A stretch of 64,000 nt of DNA from Dehalococcoidia bacterium (GCA_023228825.1 JALOAL010000001.1:248001-312000); one strand, 5' to 3'. Shown: positions 42,622 through 51,041, numbered from the stretch's first letter. Numbers and translations are program-made. The notes: a model not told the origin generated them from the sequence alone.

Positions 42622-42631
42622 GCCGGAACAT

Positions 42632-42647
42632 CACGCGCGTTCGCGTG
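42632..42647. terminator. Hairpin between convergent cheR and zinc-ribbon genes
   Basis: CACGCG (42632-42637), loop CGTT, CGCGTG (42642-42647): a perfect 6-bp stem just after the cheR stop and before the end of the opposite-strand zinc-ribbon gene. It could act in both directions. Confidence 0.4.
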
Positions 42648-42685
42648 CCGCTCGGGGCGTGGGGTGGGTGATGTGTGGGGCGGGT

Positions 42686-42949
42686 TCAGGCGGCGACGAT
42701 GTCGCCGTCCGCGGAGCGGCTGGGGTCCGGCGTCCCGGCGCCCAGTTCCTGCGCCAGGTACTGCACCGCCGCCGCCAGGTAGCCGTGGCAGTCCAGGCAG
42801 ATCGTCATCACCTGCAAGCCCGCCGGCCGCGCCTGGATGCGCCAGCGCTGCTGCACGAGGAAGACCACCTCTCCTGCTCGCAGAGTGAGGCGCACCACCT
42901 CGGCCTGCAGGGGGCCTGTGCACAGGTCGCACGCGCGCGAGGTGATCAT
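42686..42949 (-). CDS. Small zinc-ribbon-like protein B, unknown function
   Basis: 87 aa from ATG 42949. Two CxxC knuckles are present, CDLC (Cys7, Cys10) and CLDC (Cys51, Cys54), separated by a beta-rich stretch (EVVRLTLRAGEVVFLVQQRW), as in a treble-clef or zinc-ribbon fold. It is coupled to gene A by an ATGA overlap. Length and cysteine positions equal those of gene A exactly, so they are tandem paralogs that have diverged in sequence. No family is recognised. The position beside the che genes and receptor suggests a link to that unit, but this is only contextual. Confidence 0.6.
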   Translation of the reverse strand: MITSRACDLCTGPLQAEVVRLTLRAGEVVFLVQQRWRIQARPAGLQVMTICLDCHGYLAAAVQYLAQELGAGTPDPSRSADGDIVAA

Positions 42950-43209
42950 GCCGCCGCCTCCTGGCCTGCCTGCGCGTCGCCGTCTCCGGCCTGTGGTTGC
43001 TGCGTCTCCCGACGCAGCGCAGCCACGGCGCGGGTGAAGTAGTCCCAGCAGCGGGCGCACAGCAGGTATTCCTCCGCCTGCTTGCCCTGCACGAAGCGCG
43101 TCTCCATGTTCTCGCCCAGCAGGACGGCGCCCAGCGCCAGTTCCACCTCGAACACCTCGCGCCGGTCCAGGGTGGACCGGCAGACATCGCACTGGAAGAG
43201 CATCGCCAT
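42946..43209 (-). CDS. Small zinc-ribbon-like protein A, unknown function
   Basis: 87 aa from ATG 43209, with GAGG 8-9 bases upstream. Cys7/Cys10 (FQCDVC) and Cys51/Cys54 (LLCARCWDYF) form two zinc knuckles flanking LDRREVFEVELALGAVLLGE. The C-terminus is Gln/Ala/Gly-rich. It is paralogous to gene B by length and cysteine spacing. It lies 87 bases downstream of the chemoreceptor gene on the same strand and could be co-transcribed with it. Confidence 0.6.
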   Translation of the reverse strand: MAMLFQCDVCRSTLDRREVFEVELALGAVLLGENMETRFVQGKQAEEYLLCARCWDYFTRAVAALRRETQQPQAGDGDAQAGQEAAA

Positions 43210-43296
43210 GTCGTGATCCTCGGTCGCCGGGGCGGGATCGGTAGCCGGTGGGGCCGAGGACGCGCGCGCCCCCGGCCCCACCGAATGCCGCCGGGC

Positions 43297-46128
43297 CTAT
43301 GCCGCCAGCCGCTCCTCCGCCTCGGCGCTCGGAGCGTCCGAGGTCAGACGGAAGCGCTGGATGAGCGCATGCAGGGCGTCTGCCATGGCGCCCAGTTCCT
43401 GGGTGGAGGCGGAGATCTCCTCCACCTGCGCGGACATCTCCTGCACGGAGGCGGACGTCTCCTCCGCCGAAGCGGAGTTCTCCTCCGCGATCGCGGCGAT
43501 GGAGGCGGCGGAGTCGTTCACCGTCTGCGTCACCTCGCGCATGGCCTCGGCCGCGGCCTGGTTCTGGCTCGCGATGCTGCTCACCTGTTCCAGGCGCTCG
43601 GACATGCGGTCCCCGCTGGTGCGGAGCAAGTCGGCACGCTCGGAGATGGTGCGCACGCGGCCGGTCACGTCCCCCACGGACTGCAGGATGCGCCCGAGCG
43701 CCTCGCCGGCCTCCGCGGCCGCGGTCATGCCGCGATCCATCTGGTGCGCGCCGTCCTCCATGGCCTGCCCGGCGGCGCCCACGCCCGCCTGCACGAACCC
43801 GATCAACTCCTCGATGTCCTTGGTGGCGGCGGCCACGCGGCCGGCCAGGACGCGGACTTCGTCCGCCACCACGGCGAAGCCGCGGCCCTGGTCGCCCGCA
43901 CGGGCGGCCTCGATGGCGGCGTTCAGCGCCAGGAGGTTCGTCTGCGCCGCGATGTCGTCGATGACGGCGACGATCTTGCCGATCTCGCCGGAGCGGGCGC
44001 CGAGTTCGGTGACCGTGGCGCCCGCGGAGTCCATCGACTCCTTGATGTGGGCGATGCGCTCGATGGTGCGGTTCACGCGCTCGGCGCCGTCACGGGCGAC
44101 CTCGCCGGCGGACTCCGCCGCCTCCTTCACGGAGAGCGAGTCCTCCGAGACCACCTTCGCGCCCTCGATCACGTCGTTGCCCAGGCTGGAGGCCTCGTCC
44201 ACGGCGCTGCGCTGCTGGAGGGCGCCACCCTCCACCTGCGCCACGGCGGCAGCGAGTTCACGCATGCCCTCCGCCACTTCCTCGGCGCCGCGCGCCTGCT
44301 GGGCCGTGCCGGCGGCCACCTGCTCCGAGGCGCGCGAGACGTCCTGGGTGGCGCGGGCCGACTCGTCCGCCACGCGCACCAGTTCCGCCTTCGCGAGGGC
44401 CAGGGCCTCCGCCGTGCTGGCGGCGTCCGAGATCGCCGCGCGGATGGACTCCGCCATGGTGCGCAGGGCGTGGCCCAGGGCGTCGCGCGGGCCGACGGGT
44501 TCCACTTCGACCGTCAGGTCGCCCTCGGAGATGAGGTGTGCCGCCTCCACGGCGCGCTGCAGGTACTCCTGCATGCGCACGAAGGCGTTGCCCAGTGCGT
44601 CCGCCTCGCTATGCGGGGTGAGGTGTCCGGTGACGTCGCCCTCGGCAATGTCGTCCGCAACGCCGGCCATTTCCGTCAGGTAGGCCACCATCTCCCGCAT
44701 GGAGCCGGCCAGGTCGCCGATCTCGTCGCTGGAGTGCCCGGTGACCTCCTGCGCCACGTCACCGGCCGCGATGTTGTGTGCGGCGCGCGTGACGGCGGTG
44801 ATGGGGGCCAGCGTGCGGTTCAGCCAGACCGTGAACACGGCGCCCAGCAGCACCGCCACCGCGCCCGCCCCGATCACCAGCGTGCGGGTGCCCGAGGTGA
44901 TGTCCAGCAAGGTCTGGTAGCGCTCTGTCTTCAGCGCCAGTCCCGCCACCAGCGCCTCCGCGCTCGCCGCGTCGATGCGGTCGATGGATGCGTCGAACGC
45001 GACGCGGGCGGCGGCAATGTCCGCCTGCACGTTCACGTAGGCCACGAAGGCGCCGTAGTACTGGTCCGCCGTGTCCAGCGCACGCGCCTTCTCCGTGGGG
45101 GAGAGGTCCATGGCGCGGATGTGCCCCTTCAGGCGGTCCACCTCTGCCCTCATCGCCCCCTCCAGCGAGGGGTTGCGGGTGGCGCTGAACTCGCGCTGGA
45201 TGGCCATGGCGCGCAGGTAGGAGGTCTCCGCCACACTGTAGGCCTGCGCGCCTGTGAGCAGTGTGAGCGCCTCCGTGGCGGCGCGCAGGCTCTCCACGGA
45301 CGCGGCCACCTCGCCCTCCGGCAGCGCCTCAAGCGCTTCCGAAGGTTCGGCGGTGAGGCCGCGCACGGCGCCGTCCGCCAGCGCGGCGTGGGCCGCGGCG
45401 TCCGCGGCCGTGTTGCGGGTGAAGACCTGTGTGAACTTCGCTTCCGAGCCCCGCAACAGCGACGCGGCGCCCGCCGTTTCGTCGCCGTGCAGGCGTAGCG
45501 CGTCTTCCAGAGTTCGGTACGCCGTGGCCAGCACCACGGTCTCCGCCTTGATGTCGCTGAAGAACGCGCGGTCCGCCTCGCTGATGGGGAGGGCCATGGC
45601 GCGGTCCGCGTTCTCGTTGATCTGGCCCACCACGCGGTCGAACCAGTCACGGTGGAGGTCCAGCGCAGCCTGGCCGGAGATGTTGAACTCCTCCACCACC
45701 GTGACTTGCAGGGTGGCTAGTTCACGCTGGTACAGGCGCAACTCCGTGGCGATCTGCGCAACCTCCGCGCCGACCTCCACGGACCCGCGCGCCGCATCTT
45801 CGCTCTGGCCCTGCGCCACCAGCGCCACACCGGCGACCGCCAGCGTAAGGGTGGCCGTGACGGCCGAGACGGCGATCAACTTGCGGCGCACCGTGAAGCG
45901 GAGGCCGCGCCCGGTGGGGCTCGGCTCTGGCACGGCGGGGCCTGCGGCGCTCGCCCGCGGCGGCGGCGCGATATGGCGCACGGCCGTATCGATCGCTTCC
46001 GGAGGCGCCGGCGCCGGCGTGGGGGCCGGTGCTGGCGTCTCCGGCGTTTCTGGGCGCGCCTCGGACTTACCGAGGCGCGGCAGCCTTGCCCTGATCGCCC
46101 GCAGACTGGGCATACGTGGGATGGACAT
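43297..46128 (-). CDS. Methyl-accepting chemotaxis protein (large transmembrane receptor)
   Basis: 943 aa. A ~80-residue Pro/Ala-rich cytoplasmic N-terminus (TPAPAPTPAPAPPEA) is unusual. TM1 spans ~84-106. A ~310-aa helical extracytoplasmic sensor follows, resembling four-helix-bundle sensors duplicated in tandem (YQRELATLQVTVVEEFN, LLTGAQAYSVAETSYL). TM2 is ~416-438. At least two and perhaps three HAMP-like units come next (HNIAAGDVAQEVTGHSSDEI, ADDIAEGDVTGHL, AHLISEGDLTVEV). The signalling hairpin has DQGRGFAVVADEVRVLAG at its tip. Gln/Glu-rich methylation helices flank it. It has GGAAGG upstream of the ATG and is presumably sensed by the adjacent CheA/CheW. Confidence 0.93.
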   Translation of the reverse strand: MSIPRMPSLRAIRARLPRLGKSEARPETPETPAPAPTPAPAPPEAIDTAVRHIAPPPRASAAGPAVPEPSPTGRGLRFTVRRKLIAVSAVTATLTLAVAGVALVAQGQSEDAARGSVEVGAEVAQIATELRLYQRELATLQVTVVEEFNISGQAALDLHRDWFDRVVGQINENADRAMALPISEADRAFFSDIKAETVVLATAYRTLEDALRLHGDETAGAASLLRGSEAKFTQVFTRNTAADAAAHAALADGAVRGLTAEPSEALEALPEGEVAASVESLRAATEALTLLTGAQAYSVAETSYLRAMAIQREFSATRNPSLEGAMRAEVDRLKGHIRAMDLSPTEKARALDTADQYYGAFVAYVNVQADIAAARVAFDASIDRIDAASAEALVAGLALKTERYQTLLDITSGTRTLVIGAGAVAVLLGAVFTVWLNRTLAPITAVTRAAHNIAAGDVAQEVTGHSSDEIGDLAGSMREMVAYLTEMAGVADDIAEGDVTGHLTPHSEADALGNAFVRMQEYLQRAVEAAHLISEGDLTVEVEPVGPRDALGHALRTMAESIRAAISDAASTAEALALAKAELVRVADESARATQDVSRASEQVAAGTAQQARGAEEVAEGMRELAAAVAQVEGGALQQRSAVDEASSLGNDVIEGAKVVSEDSLSVKEAAESAGEVARDGAERVNRTIERIAHIKESMDSAGATVTELGARSGEIGKIVAVIDDIAAQTNLLALNAAIEAARAGDQGRGFAVVADEVRVLAGRVAAATKDIEELIGFVQAGVGAAGQAMEDGAHQMDRGMTAAAEAGEALGRILQSVGDVTGRVRTISERADLLRTSGDRMSERLEQVSSIASQNQAAAEAMREVTQTVNDSAASIAAIAEENSASAEETSASVQEMSAQVEEISASTQELGAMADALHALIQRFRLTSDAPSAEAEERLAA

Positions 46129-46390
46129 TCCTGGTTCCTTCCGCCCCGGCGCCGATCCCTGGCGCCCTCGTTCAACCTTCGGCAGGGAAGGCGCCGCTCG
46201 CCTGCGCGATCAGGAGGCAGGAGGCGTTTGACGGACAGTCGACAGGATTCTGAACGAACTACGCGCAGTTTCCGGTGGACAGCCCCTCGTACCTGGCTCT
46301 ACGGGGCGCGCTCACGATGCGGGGCCGAGGGCTATACGAAGCCGTGATCCTGCCGACGATTGTCATAGGAACACGGAGGAGCCCCAGCGC

Positions 46391-46411
46391 ATGACGGCGA
46401 CGGCGGGATGA
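46391..46411 (+). CDS. Six-codon upstream ORF coupled to the winged-helix gene
   Basis: ATG 46391 lies 9 bases after GGAGGAG (46375-46381), the best ribosome site here, and encodes Met-Thr-Ala-Thr-Ala-Gly before TGA 46409-46411. That stop overlaps ATG 46408 of the next gene (ATGA). The downstream gene has no other ribosome site, and a stop at 46366-46368 closes its own frame, so it probably depends on re-initiation. Confidence 0.45.
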   Translation: MTATAG

Positions 46412-47106
46412 CCACCTACGGCCTGGACGAGGAACCCCTGCGCGGCTACGTGGCCGGCACCGGCCCGCTCGCGAGGCGCGCCCGACGCATGTTGCGCGAG
46501 ATCGGCTGGAAGGCCTCGTCCGGCCGCTCGCTCGGGCCGGGGGCGATGCCCGGAGGGCAGGGGATCGACCTCTTCCTGACGACGGAGATCGCCACCGACG
46601 CCGCGCACCAGCACGCCCTGTCGTGGGCGGCGCTGGACGGCGTGGCCGTGGTGGGCCTGGCGGAGCGAGGTGACCCCGGGCGGCTGCTCTTCTTCGACGC
46701 CGGCGCGGACGACGTCTGGGACGCCGACCTGCCGGCCGAGGAGGCGCAGTATCGCCTGGCCGCCCTCATGCGGCGGATGGGGCGCCGCCGTCCCGTGACA
46801 CTCTCGGACGGCGCGCGCTCGCTCACGGTCACGCGCGCCACGGCGATGGTGGACGGCCGGCCGCTCACCACCACGCCCATCCGCCACCGCCTGCTGTACG
46901 TGCTGGCGGATCACGCGCCGCACCCGGTCCAGAACCACGACCTGGCGCGGCTGGTCTGGGGACACCGCCACGTGGAGGACGCCGGCTTCGTGCACACGCA
47001 GGTCTCTCGTCTGCGACGGGAACTGGCCGCCGCCGGCCTTGGCGATGCGATCACGACGTGCTGGGGCATCGGCTACACGATCAGCGCGGCATTCGCTCGT
47101 TCCTGA
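46408..47106 (+). CDS. Winged-helix transcriptional regulator with a degenerate receiver domain (OmpR-like architecture)
   Basis: 232 aa. The N-terminal ~120 residues have the length and closing segment (FFDAGADDVWDADLP) of a receiver domain. They lack the acidic pair, the phospho-Asp (strand 3 reads IDLFLTTEI) and the Lys (AGADD is followed by VWD-ADLP, not K-P). It cannot be a phospho-relay receiver of the usual kind. The C-terminal ~100 residues are a Trans_reg_C winged helix: TPIRHRLLYVLADHAP, RLVWGHRHVEDAGFVHTQVS and GIGYTIS. Control by ligand, protein contact or constitutive dimerisation is more likely. Its start is coupled to a six-codon upstream ORF. Confidence 0.8.
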   Translation: MTTYGLDEEPLRGYVAGTGPLARRARRMLREIGWKASSGRSLGPGAMPGGQGIDLFLTTEIATDAAHQHALSWAALDGVAVVGLAERGDPGRLLFFDAGADDVWDADLPAEEAQYRLAALMRRMGRRRPVTLSDGARSLTVTRATAMVDGRPLTTTPIRHRLLYVLADHAPHPVQNHDLARLVWGHRHVEDAGFVHTQVSRLRRELAAAGLGDAITTCWGIGYTISAAFARS

Positions 47107-47133
47107 CGTTTTACCCTCGTGCCGCGGGTGGTC

Positions 47134-47184
47134 ATAGCAGTGCGATAGCAGCGCCACCCGCATCACGCCTCCGATACGCCTCCG
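47134..47184. repeat. Two pairs of 11-bp-period direct repeats upstream of dodecin
   Basis: ATAGCAG at 47134-47140 and 47145-47151, and GCCTCCG at 47167-47173 and 47178-47184, each repeat 11 bases apart (about one helical turn). They lie in the 142-base space before the dodecin gene. Regulator binding on one DNA face is possible. Confidence 0.5.
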
Positions 47185-47248
47185 TCCGTAGGGTGATCCC
47201 ACACTCCGGGCGCTCCGTTGCGCCCGGCGCAGGCGGGGAGGTGTTTCC

Positions 47249-47467
47249 GTGAGCGAAGTGGCACGGGTGACCGAGATCACTGCTCGTTCTGAGACGAGTT
47301 TCGAGGACGCGATCCAGACCGGCATTGAGCGCGCGACGCAGACGCTGCGCAACGTGAAGGGCGCCTGGGTCAAGGAGCAGAAGGTGGAGATCGAGGACGG
47401 TGGCATCGCCGCATACCAGGTGGCGATGCTGATCACGTTCGTCCTGGATCCCGTGGAGGCCTCTTGA
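47249..47467 (+). CDS. Dodecin (flavin-binding/storage protein)
   Basis: 72 aa from GTG 47249, with GGGGAGG 8 bases upstream. The sequence follows the dodecin pattern: TEITARSETSFEDAIQTGIERATQTLRNVKGAW, here described by parts, with Trp40 and Gln57 (AAYQVAM) at the flavin-stacking and flavin-contact positions and KVEIEDGGI as the central strand. Dodecamers bind FMN, FAD or lumichrome in pairs and buffer free flavin. The stop overlaps the start of the next gene (TGATG), so the two are coupled. Confidence 0.9.
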   Translation: MSEVARVTEITARSETSFEDAIQTGIERATQTLRNVKGAWVKEQKVEIEDGGIAAYQVAMLITFVLDPVEAS

Positions 47468-47799
47468 TGGCCGTCGCGAACTGGGGCACCGCGCGCCGTT
47501 CCCCGCCCAGTGCGCGTGAGCGCCTGATGACGCTGCTGGACCTGTTCTCCGAGTTGCGCCTGGAAGCCCGCATCGCCGGATCGCGCGACGAACTGGCGGA
47601 GTTGCACCGGCGTGCGGGGTACCTGGTGGGCCTCGCCACAGTGGTCGCGCTGCAACCGGGCGAGCAATGGGTCGACCCGGCCGCGCTGCCCACCGTGGCC
47701 AACCGCGAGTTCGCACGCACGGTGGACACGCTGAACCGCCGCGGGCGCGAGATCGGCATTGCCCTGAACCTCGCGCCGCGCTGGAACGGCGAACGCTAG
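47467..47799 (+). CDS. Hypothetical protein coupled to dodecin
   Basis: 110 aa. ATG 47467 shares its A with the dodecin TGA stop. It is soluble and mostly helical: RERLMTLLDLFSELRLEARIAG, DELAELHRRAGYLVGLAT and REFARTVDTLNRRGREIGIAL. No conserved motif or family is recognised. The tight coupling suggests a function with the flavin-storage protein. Confidence 0.6.
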   Translation: MAVANWGTARRSPPSARERLMTLLDLFSELRLEARIAGSRDELAELHRRAGYLVGLATVVALQPGEQWVDPAALPTVANREFARTVDTLNRRGREIGIALNLAPRWNGER

Positions 47800-47815
47800 C
47801 CCCCACCTGGCCCGA

Positions 47816-47833
47816 GGGCTCACCCAGGGCTCA
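47816..47833. repeat. 11-bp-period direct repeat at a gene end
   Basis: GGGCTCA at 47816-47822 and 47827-47833. The second copy includes the stop codon of the minus-strand glycosyltransferase gene. Confidence 0.45.
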
Positions 47834-48952
47834 GGCCGGACCTCGCACCACCGGTAGCGCGAGCGGTGCGTTCACGTGCGAGGGTTGCGTGCCCTGAACC
47901 AGTTCGAGCGCCGCCGCCACCACCTGCTCCGGGCGCACCTGTCGCAGGCAGTCGTGGTGGCCCTGCGGACAGACGCTCGCCTCGCAGTTGCGGCACGGCA
48001 CGTCGTGGAACAACACGCGATGCGGGACGGACCACGGGGTGTGCTGCGGGTTGGTGAGCGCGTAGAGGTCCACCACCGGCGTCCCGGTCGCTGCGGCGAT
48101 GTGCGCCGGCAGGCTGTTGTTGCAGATCAGCATGGGCGCCGCCTCGATCAGCGCGGCCAACTCCGGCAGTCCGAGGCGCCCGCTCACATCCAGCACTCCC
48201 GGTGCGCCTCCCGCGGCGATCCACGCGGTCATCGCCACCTCGCTCGGCCCGCCCGCGAGCACGACCTGCCATCCATGTTCGCGGGCCAGGAGGTCCACCA
48301 CGCGCCGGAACGACTCCACCGGGTACCGCCGGGATGGCGCGGAGGCCCCCGGGTGGAGGACGCACCACGGCCGGCCGCGCTCAATGCGTGTCAGCATCTC
48401 GCCCACGCGTTCCGCAGCCTCGGCTGGCACACGCAGTGAGAGCCGCTCGTCCGGCGTGGTGGCGCCTGCTGTGGCCACCAGGTCCAGTTGGCGGCGGGCC
48501 TCGTGGCGGATGAAACGCTCCGGTTCGGGCTCCGGCGCCCAGTCGCTCAGCAGGCCGTACGGCTTCTCGCGGGCGTGGGCCAGGCGCAGGGGGATGCCGG
48601 CCAGCGTGCAGAGCAACGCCGCTGGATAGGGTGTCTGGCTGTAGACCGTGAAGATCACGGCCGCGTCGAAGCGCCCCACTCGGAGCGCCTCCACCATGCC
48701 GAGGTGCACGGTCGTGTCCGAGGCCGACGCGGGCTTCATCCAGGGCGCGGCATACTCCATCACTTCGTCCACCTCAGGCACGAGTCGGGCCACCGCCGCC
48801 CCGGCGGGCGAGGCGAGCAGGGTCAGGTGGCGACCGGACACGGACTCACGGAGTGCGCGCAGGGCGGGCGTGGTCATCAGCACGTCGCCGCCGCCGTCCA
48901 GGCGTACGGCCAGGATGCGCTGCGCCTCCTGCCAGCGGGCGGCCTCGGTCAT
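47831..48952 (-). CDS. Glycosyltransferase family 9 (ADP-heptose:LPS heptosyltransferase-like), last gene of the heptose operon
   Basis: 373 aa GT-B enzyme. The N-terminal AQRILAVRLDGGGDVLMTTPALRAL is the GT9 opening (R-x-D/G-x-G-D). The C-terminal nucleotide-sugar half has WCVLHPGASAPSRRYP, VVLAGGPSEV and ICNNSLPAHIAAATGTP. A Cys-rich tail (PCRNCEASVCPQGHHDC, four Cys) resembles the C-terminal cysteine segment of many GT9 proteins. It likely transfers heptose from an ADP-heptose donor to a cell-surface glycan at the cytoplasmic face. The ATG overlaps the hldE stop (ATGA). Confidence 0.9.
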   Translation of the reverse strand: MTEAARWQEAQRILAVRLDGGGDVLMTTPALRALRESVSGRHLTLLASPAGAAVARLVPEVDEVMEYAAPWMKPASASDTTVHLGMVEALRVGRFDAAVIFTVYSQTPYPAALLCTLAGIPLRLAHAREKPYGLLSDWAPEPEPERFIRHEARRQLDLVATAGATTPDERLSLRVPAEAAERVGEMLTRIERGRPWCVLHPGASAPSRRYPVESFRRVVDLLAREHGWQVVLAGGPSEVAMTAWIAAGGAPGVLDVSGRLGLPELAALIEAAPMLICNNSLPAHIAAATGTPVVDLYALTNPQHTPWSVPHRVLFHDVPCRNCEASVCPQGHHDCLRQVRPEQVVAAALELVQGTQPSHVNAPLALPVVRGPA

Positions 48953-50445
48953 GCGCCAGTGCCCGTGCCAGAGGGCACGGCCGTCCGAGGCGTCCCGCGA
49001 ATCTGGTCAATCAGGCTGGTCGTGGAGTTACCCTCAACATAAGGGAGCAGGGCGACCTCGCCGCCCAGGGCGCGCACCAGTGGCGCTTCCGGGAGCGTGT
49101 CCACGGAGTAGTCGCCGCCCTTGGCGTACACGTCGGGGCCGATGAGGCGGATCAACTCCTCCGGCGTGTCGCCGATGAACTGCACCACGTGGTCCACGCT
49201 GCTCAGAGCGGCCAGCACCTGCGCGCGGCCCTCGAACGAGTTCACAGGGCGGGCCGCCCCCTTGAGGCGCCGCACGCTCTCGTCCGAGTTCACCCCCACC
49301 ACCAGCACGTCGCCCAGTGCCTTGGCCTGGCTCAGGTACGTCACGTGACCGCGATGGATGATGTCGAAGCAGCCGTTGGTGAAGACGATGCGCGCGCCCT
49401 GCTGGCGGTAGGCGTTGGTCAGCGCTCGCATCTGCTGGAGGCCCCCCACCACCTTGTCCACGCCGAGGATCGCGGCCTCCAGTTCCTGGCCGGTGATGGT
49501 CGTGGTGCCGTCTCGTCGCACGACGACCTGTGAGGCCGCCGCCGCCAATTCGGCCGCAGACTGCACCGCTGCTCCGGCCGCGAGGCCCATGGCGATGGTG
49601 GCGACGAAGGTGTCGCCGGCGCCGGCGGCACGGGAGTTGGGGGCGGGCTCCGCGTACGTGCGGTACCACTCGCCTCCACGTTCCAGGATCACCGCGCCCT
49701 CCGCGTCCAGCGTCACCGCCACCACCTCCGCGCCCGTGCGCTCAAACAGCCTTGATGCGCGGCGCACGACCGAGGCGGCCCGCTCGCCCGTGAGCCGGGC
49801 CGCGCCGCCCAGCAGGCGGGCCGCCTCCTCGAAGTTCGGCTTCACGCAGGTGACCCCAACGTGGCGGTAGCGCGCGAGATCCTTCGAGTCGACGACGAGC
49901 GGGCGGGGTGCGCTGCGCTGGAGGTCGGCGAGCGCGGCCACCACCCCCGGGGTGAGCAGGCCGTAGCCGTAGTCCGAGACGATCACCACGTCCGAACGCA
50001 GGTAAAGGTGACGCAGGCGCGCGATGAACGCCGCCTCCAGGTCCGGCGGCAACGGTTCCGTGCTCCCCTGGTCAAAACGCGCGAGCAGTTGCGGGCCGGC
50101 GACCACGCGCTGCTTCGTCAGCGTGGCGCGCTCGCGGCTGCGGAGAGCGTGGTCAGCGCGGATGCCCGCCTGGCCCAGGCAGGCCAGCAGCCGGTCGCCA
50201 TCGTCGTCATCGCCGAAGACCGTGAGGAACGTGACGTCCGCCCCCAGCGCGCGGGCGTTGGCGGCGGCGTTGCTGGCGCCCCCGCACGCGTCCAGGCGCT
50301 CCGTCACGTCCACGATCGGTGCCGGCGCCTCGCGGCAGATGCGCGTGCTGTCGCCCAGCAGGTAGGAGTCCAGCATCGCCTCGCCCACCACCAGCACGCG
50401 CAGGGTGGGGAAGCGACCGATGATCCCGAGGAGGTCCGTGGTCAT
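48949..50445 (-). CDS. hldE: Bifunctional heptose-7-phosphate kinase/heptose-1-phosphate adenylyltransferase HldE
   Basis: 498 aa. Residues ~1-330 are a PfkB/ribokinase-fold kinase: LVVGEAMLDSYLLGD, CGGASNAAANARALGADV and the anion-hole motif AAGAGDTFVATIA. Residues ~350-498 are a cytidylyltransferase-like domain with TNGCFDIIHRGHVTYL (HxGH). Together they convert D-glycero-D-manno-heptose 7-phosphate to the 1,7-bisphosphate and, after GmhB, the 1-phosphate to ADP-D-glycero-beta-D-manno-heptose. ATGA overlaps link it to gmhB upstream and the GT9 gene downstream. ATG 50445 was chosen over longer upstream frames because the kinase fold begins at once. Confidence 0.95.
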   Translation of the reverse strand: MTTDLLGIIGRFPTLRVLVVGEAMLDSYLLGDSTRICREAPAPIVDVTERLDACGGASNAAANARALGADVTFLTVFGDDDDGDRLLACLGQAGIRADHALRSRERATLTKQRVVAGPQLLARFDQGSTEPLPPDLEAAFIARLRHLYLRSDVVIVSDYGYGLLTPGVVAALADLQRSAPRPLVVDSKDLARYRHVGVTCVKPNFEEAARLLGGAARLTGERAASVVRRASRLFERTGAEVVAVTLDAEGAVILERGGEWYRTYAEPAPNSRAAGAGDTFVATIAMGLAAGAAVQSAAELAAAASQVVVRRDGTTTITGQELEAAILGVDKVVGGLQQMRALTNAYRQQGARIVFTNGCFDIIHRGHVTYLSQAKALGDVLVVGVNSDESVRRLKGAARPVNSFEGRAQVLAALSSVDHVVQFIGDTPEELIRLIGPDVYAKGGDYSVDTLPEAPLVRALGGEVALLPYVEGNSTTSLIDQIRGTPRTAVPSGTGTGA

Positions 50446-51041
50446 CGCGCCACCTCCACGCTCGCGGCGCGACTCGGCCTGATCGGGCCGGCACGCAGGA
50501 TTACGTCGGCGGCTGCGTGCAGGTCGCGGGCGCGGTAGTGGGGCATGCGGCCGGGGGTGAGTAACCATTCACTCTCGTGGCCCACGTCCAGCAGCACCGT
50601 GCGACAGCCCGCTCGCCGGCCCGCCTCCACGTCATGGAGGATGTCCCCCACCATCCACGACTGCTCGAGCGAGATGCCGAGGTCTGCTGCGGCCCGCCGC
50701 AGCATGCCGTCTCCAGGCTTGCGGCAGTCGCACCCGATGGCGAACGGCGCGACGCGGCCCTCCGGGTGATGGGGGCAGTAGTAGGCGGCGTCCAGCGCCA
50801 CGTCGTGGGGGCGCAGCAGTGCCTGGATGCGCTCGGTGACCGCCTCCAGCACCGGCTCCTCGAAGTACCCGCGCGCGACGCCCGACTGGTTGGAGACGAG
50901 CACCAGGCGGAATCCCTGCCGCACGAGGCGTGCGAGGGCTGGTCCTGCGCCCTCGGACAGGCGAACCGCCGCGGGATCCACGTTGTAGGGCACGTCCTCC
51001 ACCAGCGTGCCGTCCTTGTCGAGGAAGACGGCGGCGTTCAT
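50442..51041 (-). CDS. gmhB: D-glycero-beta-D-manno-heptose 1,7-bisphosphate 7-phosphatase GmhB
   Basis: 199 aa HAD-superfamily phosphatase. Motif I is FLDKDGTL, motif II is LVSNQSGVARGYF, and motif III/IV includes CRKPGDGML and MVGDILHDVEAG. The zinc-binding cysteine/histidine loop YYCPHHPEGRVAPFAIGCDC matches the GmhB/HisB-N type. It removes the 7-phosphate in ADP-heptose synthesis. The ATG (51041) overlaps the stop of the GT-GmhA gene. Confidence 0.94.
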   Translation of the reverse strand: MNAAVFLDKDGTLVEDVPYNVDPAAVRLSEGAGPALARLVRQGFRLVLVSNQSGVARGYFEEPVLEAVTERIQALLRPHDVALDAAYYCPHHPEGRVAPFAIGCDCRKPGDGMLRRAAADLGISLEQSWMVGDILHDVEAGRRAGCRTVLLDVGHESEWLLTPGRMPHYRARDLHAAADVILRAGPIRPSRAASVEVAR

